Shown here: positions 8,594 through 11,236 of the stretch, piece by piece
Numbering within the stretch: position 1 is the first letter of the stretch
Layout of the letters: each line of letters starts with the position of its first letter
NCBI GenBank assembly: GCA_024626585.1
Contig: JANKJI010000002.1
Span: forward strand, 41,415,138-41,426,373
DNA length: 11,236 bases
Source of the DNA: Ginkgo biloba
Lineage: Eukaryota; Streptophyta; Ginkgoopsida; Ginkgoales; Ginkgoaceae
Direction of reading: 5' to 3'
Notes under the pieces: generated by a model
Told to the model about the DNA's origin: nothing
What the model saw: only the letters and a program-made list of their open reading frames with translations
Database searches by the model: none
Made by a program: the position numbers and the translations under genes

Positions 8594-8617
8594 CTAGATT
8601 CTTGGTAAAGAATCTAG
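8594..8617. repeat. Perfect 10-base inverted repeat (hairpin), unit 1
   Basis: CTAGATTCTT (8594-8603), loop GGTA, then AAGAATCTAG (8608-8617), a perfect stem. The same structure recurs in the next tandem unit with a different loop. Confidence 0.88.
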
Positions 8618-8783
8618 ATGAGGTTGAATGACCTAGATTATGTGCATTGCGAATGATTTACTTAACTGTTTAAGATAAAGAAAAAGAATAGGCCAAAGCC
8701 CATTCTAAGAAGGGATTTTAAAGATGAAATCCCATGCAAACCCTTAGGAGGACACAAATATCCCCTGGAAGGTATGTAGAGAC

Positions 8784-8806
8784 TGGATTCTTTAACAAAG
8801 AATCTA
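8784..8806. repeat. Counterpart 10-base hairpin, unit 2
   Basis: TGGATTCTTT (8784-8793), loop AAC, AAAGAATCTA (8797-8806). Nine of ten positions pair by Watson-Crick; the remaining pair depends on strand and is G-T as RNA from the plus strand. The stem is kept although the loop changed between units. Confidence 0.8.
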
Positions 8807-8831
8807 GATGAGGCCGAAAGACCTAGAGATA

Positions 8832-9880
8832 CAAGTGAAATATTTAATCTTCTCAACACAAATAGATGAATATGCTTGAATGCAGAAGGAAAATATAACA
8901 TGTCCACTAAAATAGTCAATCCATATGCAGGTAAGGTCTTTATTGCTACTTAGAGAGACTCAATGCCATGCTAGTGATCAAGGGATGCCTGAATGGGATC
9001 AGAAGGGAGTTGCACCCCATAGACCTTTTCTCAGTAGGACTTGGCAAGATGGACTCCTGAATCTTGAAAAAGATTCATAAAATAAGTCCATATATGATCT
9101 ATAGGGAAGAATAAACCTAAATATTTATAGGAGTGAGGAATACCACTTCTTGAGCCATATAAGTTGTCAAGAAGATGATACCCAAAAAATAATTTAAACA
9201 AAAAGATGAACATAAAATAAGAAAAGCCAAATTCTTTTCCATTTTTCCTCGTTTAGTTTTCTAAATTTAAATGAAAAATGAAGCATAGTTTATTTCTATT
9301 TATATTCATATTTAGAAAAAAATAGAATTGAAGATTTAGAACAAGATGCTCCAACCTGTAAGAAGAGTTTTTTGTGAAGGTGATGCCACCTAATCCCGAT
9401 CGCGTGGTCTCCAAACACTCTAAAAGCCTTGAAGAAGTCTTTAAACCTTAAAATCTCACTGAATTTATGATGAAGATAGAGAAAAAATGATGGCATATAG
9501 GGACCTAATAGAGAAATGGAAGAGAGAATAAGGTTTTGAACTGCTAAAGGTAAGGGATCTTCAAGCTAGGGTTTTGCAATGCCAACATAAGGGGCCAAGG
9601 CCAAAAAGGGAGTGTGAGGATTAAAATGAGGACTCAAAATAAGATTGAGACTAAGAATTGGAAGGACATTAAAGCTAAAATTGGACAACATAACTTATCT
9701 CTATGATTCTCCCCCTAAAACCTCAAATATAGTCTTATTTATAAAGGGAAAGATTAGTTTTAAAGAGAACTATGACCCTACAGATGATTGAAACCTATTT
9801 AAATCTAATGGATAGATTTTTGGATAGTTAGATAGTTGAGGGTGAACCTAAGTTCATTGGGAATTTCCTTAATTGTCTAA
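8832..9880. other. Long stretch without recognised gene
   Basis: No domain, RNA gene or partnered repeat was seen on either strand. Several minus-strand frames of 60-66 codons exist (9031-9213, 9296-9496) but show no family motif, and their Phe/Leu/Lys-rich make-up is typical of chance frames in this composition. A local island near 9397-9408 keeps CpG sites (CCGATCGCGTGG), unlike its surroundings. A GCTAGGGTTTTGCAA string lies near 9570. Confidence 0.4.
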
Positions 9881-9915
9881 TTTTATTTTTATTTTATTTT
9901 AATTTTATTTTTTGA
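9881..9915. repeat. T-rich low-complexity tract
   Basis: The plus strand is a run of TTTTA and TTTTTA units, about 35 bases long, ending in TTTTTTG. It is simple sequence only. Confidence 0.85.
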
Positions 9916-10425
9916 TAAAAAATAATTGCCATCACTAATTAGCGTGTGATTACAAAGGTTGTTGTGCAATAGTATATTTATCAATAACGTCATTAATTTA
10001 TAGTCATAAATCAACAACATAAAAAATGCCATAGATTCTTAAAGATTTGAATATAGGAAAAGTGTATGGGAGGTAGGAATTGGATCTTTTGAAGTGTGTG
10101 AGGAGGCAATCAAGTTTGGAGACTTCATCGATAACTCTTAGAAGTGTTGAATACCTTCACACAAACAAGGTTAGGTAGATTATTTTATTGATTACGATAA
10201 AATAATTATAGAGGGGTGTTGAGAAGTGCGATTATTATTTAAATGATCTTATTATACCCAAAATGCTATCTCAAGAGTCGTAGGTGATCTCTCCTTATAT
10301 ACTTTTGATCTATAAGACCCCCAATTTGTATTATATTTTGCCTCCCACTTAAGATTAACTTGTTGGGGAGAGATATTATTGTGAATTGAGTGTCAATGTC
10401 AAGAATCCAACTAGTACTATCAGGA
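9916..10425. other. Stretch without recognised gene
   Basis: This AT-rich stretch has no domain or repeat that I can support. Its right end may contain sequence following the RNase H remnant of the minus-strand element, but no motif after the NLILQH end of that domain was recognised. Confidence 0.35.
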
Positions 10426-10813
10426 ACTTGAGTAATGTTGGAGGATCAAGTTGACTAGGTAATCAACATATGTGTTGAGATCTTTATGTATGTGTTATAT
10501 ATGGACAATTAGAAATTCTATGAGAAGAGATATGGTTGTAGTTGCATAGATCCGTAGTGTTAGATGTGTGACTTCCCAAAGTTGGTTGAGTTGATTAACC
10601 ACAAGAAGGGAATTTGTGAGAAGGTTGGAATGTAAGAGCATCAGTGAGGGAGCCAATGACCGCACCATATTCAATAATATTATTAGTAGCATGAGGCAGA
10701 AAAAGGATAGAATTAATCGAGTCATTTCCCAAGTAGGTATTAATAATTTAGGTAGTTGTTGAAGGGCCCATGTTTCCTCTACTTCCTTTGTCTATAAATA
10801 TGATTAAAGGTTC
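10426..10813 (-). pseudogene. Type I RNase H (RVT_3-like) domain, broken
   Basis: On the minus strand the domain is complete in order but needs two frames. The first frame reads IFIDKGSRGNMGPS (first catalytic Asp kept, codon at 10790-10792), then PHATNNIIEYGAVIGSLTDAL (catalytic Glu kept, 10670-10672). The second frame reads N-S-L-L-V-V-N-Q-L-N-Q-L-W-E-V-T-H, where the family has D-S, so the third acid is Asn (about 10612-10614). It ends with H-I-H-K-D-L-N-T-Y-V-D-Y-L-V-N-L-I-L-Q-H, which keeps the last Asp. This is the D-G-(G/A)-S-R-G-N-P-G / N-N-x-(A/V)-E-Y-x-A / D-S-x-L-V-x-N-Q pattern of plant RVT_3-type RNase H, distinct from the gypsy RNase H near base 300. Such domains occur in plant LINEs, in some Ty3/gypsy (Tat) elements and in host proteins; no RT is adjacent, so the source is undecided. 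Confidence 0.8.
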
Positions 10814-10954
10814 ATTAAGCACTAGTTAAGCCATCAATCTAGATTAAGAGGTTGTCTGAGATTTAGAGAGAACGAAAAATTTTGGGAGTTTAGTTATCTT
10901 TGTAGAATGTTTCACCCATTGGTCACATCCTATTCAAGCTTGTGCTCAGTTGAA

Positions 10955-11148
10955 TTATTTTAGACTTTCTCCTATTTTAAAATTTTAAGACCTCAAGGAT
11001 AATAGTGATATAAGTTGGGATTTTATTTGAGCATTTTTAATTTTTTGATCCCGACGACTTATTTTAGATTTTTTCTCATTTTGGAGTTTTAGGACCTCAG
11101 AGGTAATAGAGATATAAGTTGTAATTTTTAGGGCTATTTATTTGAGCC
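10955..11148. repeat. Direct duplication, 104-base period, cut by LTR-like terminus
   Basis: A block starting TTATTTTAGA at 10955 recurs at 11059. Shared features are a CT(C)-ATTTT stretch, TTTTA(A/G)GACCTCA, GATATAAGTTG and a closing TTTGAGC. The first copy continues into ATTTTTAA, whereas the second stops at TTTGAGCC directly before TGTTAACA at 11149, so the terminus at 11149 marks a sharp boundary. The repeats are AT-rich and show no coding sign. Confidence 0.85.
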
Positions 11149-11236
11149 TGTTAACACCGGAAAACCCCACCACGCACCCGTCGACACGCGACGGTAGAAA
11201 TCCGCGTCAACAACCTCGATTTTTAAATTTTTAATT
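11149..11236 (+). mobile_element. CpG-rich LTR-like terminus, continuing past the window
   Basis: Sequence changes sharply to GC-rich, CpG-rich DNA beginning TGTTAACACCGG. It aligns to the old copy at 4000-4077 and keeps ten CpG sites in its first 78 bases, implying a much more recent insertion or weaker methylation decay. It contains a perfect inverted repeat, CCGTCG-ACACG-CGACGG (11178-11194). TG at the boundary and recurrence of the same terminus elsewhere support an LTR end. As the first eight bases are palindromic, it could be the start of a plus-strand LTR or the end of a minus-strand one. Confidence 0.6.

Larger units (their letters stand above)
8435..8831. repeat. Tandem duplication, ~190-base units
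   Basis: Two consecutive copies, about 8435-8631 and 8632-8821, with the first bases of a third at 8822, each begin with CCTAG. Shared blocks include AATAGGCC followed by CCCAT/CCATCC (8498 and 8687), TAAGAAGGGAT, AAAGATGAAATCC, a GATTCTT...AAGAATCTAGATGAGG block and GACCTAGA. The AGGCC anchors are 189 bases apart. Both copies contain the same inverted repeat. It differs in sequence from the array at 7006-7970. Confidence 0.88.

Noticed and set aside
8798-8830. Hammerhead-ribozyme-like string CTAGATGAGGCCGAAAGACC in the second tandem unit
   Set aside because: The core would need CTGATGA; here an extra A sits between CT and GATGA, and no GAAA strand with flanking stems follows the GGCC-GAAA-GACC hairpin. 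The first unit reads GGTTGAATGACC, which does not improve the match.
8662-8919. 85-codon minus-strand open frame as a gene
   Set aside because: It runs across the tandem duplication and its hairpin; the corresponding frame in the sister unit is not conserved, so it is a by-product of repeat sequence.
9031-9496. Minus-strand frames of 60 and 66 codons as small genes
   Set aside because: No recognisable motif, Phe/Leu/Lys-rich composition typical of chance frames in AT-rich DNA, and no supporting context.
4000-11236. A single 7 kb element bounded by the two LTR-like termini
   Set aside because: The two termini differ at 23 of 78 positions with decay concentrated in one copy, and the interval contains a minus-strand RNase H and unrelated duplications.

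Overview
The window looks like intergenic DNA from a large, repeat-rich plant nuclear genome. It is strongly AT-rich, has no intact host gene, and is built from old, heavily mutated LTR-retrotransposon pieces. Former Gln, Arg and Trp codons now often read TAA, TAG or TGA, the pattern left by C-to-T and G-to-A decay of methylated DNA. A seed plant with slow repeat removal, such as a gymnosperm, would fit, but no feature here fixes the lineage.

Left third (113 to about 3988, minus strand): a decayed Ty3/gypsy element read right to left. It comprises a probable 5' LTR, a primer-binding site resembling initiator-Met tRNA (3081-3092), gag with a CCHC knuckle, protease, reverse transcriptase and RNase H. 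It stops at base 112, where unrelated, more GC-rich DNA begins.

Centre (4000-7130, plus strand): an old copy of an LTR-like terminus (4000-4077), about 775 bases without a recognised domain, then a second Ty3/gypsy fragment consisting of integrase only (4853-5805). Downstream lies a possible decayed extra reading frame of unknown function (5993 to about 7050). It runs into a tandem array with a ~130-base monomer and a ~366-base higher-order period (7006-7970).

Right third (7970-11236): a second tandem duplication (~190 bases) carrying conserved hairpins (8435-8821), long stretches with no recognisable content, a decayed type I RNase H domain on the minus strand (10426-10813), and a 104-base direct duplication (10955-11148). 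This ends abruptly at a CpG-rich LTR-like terminus (11149 to window end), the younger relative of the copy at 4000.

Nothing in the window appears able to make a working protein. Its interest lies in the element architecture (integrase, possible extra ORF, repeat array), the two LTR-like termini of different age, and the hairpin repeats.
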